Below are positions 63,966-64,000 of a DNA stretch of 64,000 bases, one piece after another. The number at the start of each line of letters is the position of its first letter. The first letter of the stretch is position 1. Where the stretch lies: positions 11,311-75,310 of the forward strand of contig CAKOOQ010000001.1 of assembly GCA_934098555.1 (NCBI GenBank), in the 5' to 3' direction. The stretch is from an uncultured Bacilli bacterium (GTDB taxonomy: Bacteria; Bacillota_I; Bacilli_A; RF39; UBA660). The notes below the pieces were generated by a model. That model was given only the letters and a program-made list of their open reading frames with translations. It was not told the DNA's origin and made no database searches. The translations under genes and the position numbers were made by a program.

Positions 63966-64000
63966 ATGAGAAAAGTATATAATACTCAAAAAGATATGGC
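63966..64000 (+). CDS. Start of a gene cut by the window edge
   Basis: ATG at 63966 opens a frame reading MRKVYNTQKDMA. Too short to assign. The regulatory hairpin before it is of a kind known from transposase genes, but that is only a hint. Confidence 0.4.
   Translation, partial: MRKVYNTQKDM

Overview
The window comes from a low-GC (roughly 30%) Gram-positive chromosome using the standard bacterial code: TAA, TAG and TGA all end genes, and tryptophan is TGG. A TagO-type lipid-carrier enzyme, VanW, alanine racemase, polysaccharide deacetylase, YtxH, HAAS/DUF1700, small alarmone synthetase, YutD and a YunB-like protein all point to Firmicutes/Bacilli. Many short, tightly packed families without names, and the family mix in general, suggest an uncultured gut lineage of the RF39 type. 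That placement is an inference. YunB- and YutH-like genes next to NifU and YutD look like what is left of a sporulation-age yut/yun neighbourhood.

Layout. 0-3.4 kb: the N-terminus of an adenylate-forming (AMP-binding) enzyme cut by the left edge, overlapped by vanW, then divergent phosphopantetheinyl transferase and GH3 hexosaminidase genes, and a decayed Rpn-type nuclease/transposase copy. 3.6-10.4 kb: a surface protein with a pentapeptide repeat, an O-antigen-ligase-like membrane protein, an SDR, an alpha/beta hydrolase and a CBS-containing family II pyrophosphatase. 10.4-13.7 kb: a DUF2130 protein with a nuclease-like core next to two head-to-head genes that look like ADP-ribosyltransferase-fold proteins; this is my best candidate for an undescribed conflict or signalling module. 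13.7-24 kb: HlyIII, a Ig-like/NodB deacetylase, a dehydrogenase, a single-ring AAA+ ATPase, a HAAS membrane protein, an ABC exporter and a Nudix hydrolase.

22.3-30.4 kb: a cadC-cadA metal-efflux operon with a textbook promoter and two palindromic operators, then an RND/MMPL transporter fused in frame to a second protein that keeps its own ribosome-binding site and signal peptide, a divergent TetR regulator, and a second Rpn copy broken by an in-frame TAG. 30.5-41.1 kb: zinc-ribbon membrane proteins, a small alarmone synthetase, YtxH, a CmpB-like membrane protein, GNAT, an ATP-grasp/alanine racemase operon, TspO and a SWIM/SNF2 helicase. 41.2-41.7 kb: five tRNA genes (Leu, Ser, fMet, Asp, Phe) behind one promoter.

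41.7-55.9 kb: S1-domain protein, NifU, the yut/yun remnant, a secreted surface protein whose 3' end and downstream flank are far richer in GC than the rest, ferredoxin, two pseudouridine synthases, a transglycosylase-like protein, a PLP lyase, an SDR, an ArsC-like protein and an M29 aminopeptidase. 55.9-63.8 kb: a surface-polysaccharide operon (TagO, a GtrA-polymerase-GT4 triple fusion, two rhamnosyltransferase-like GTs, an acetyltransferase and a polymerase-like protein). The right edge cuts a new gene whose ribosome-binding site lies in one arm of a perfect 10-bp inverted repeat.
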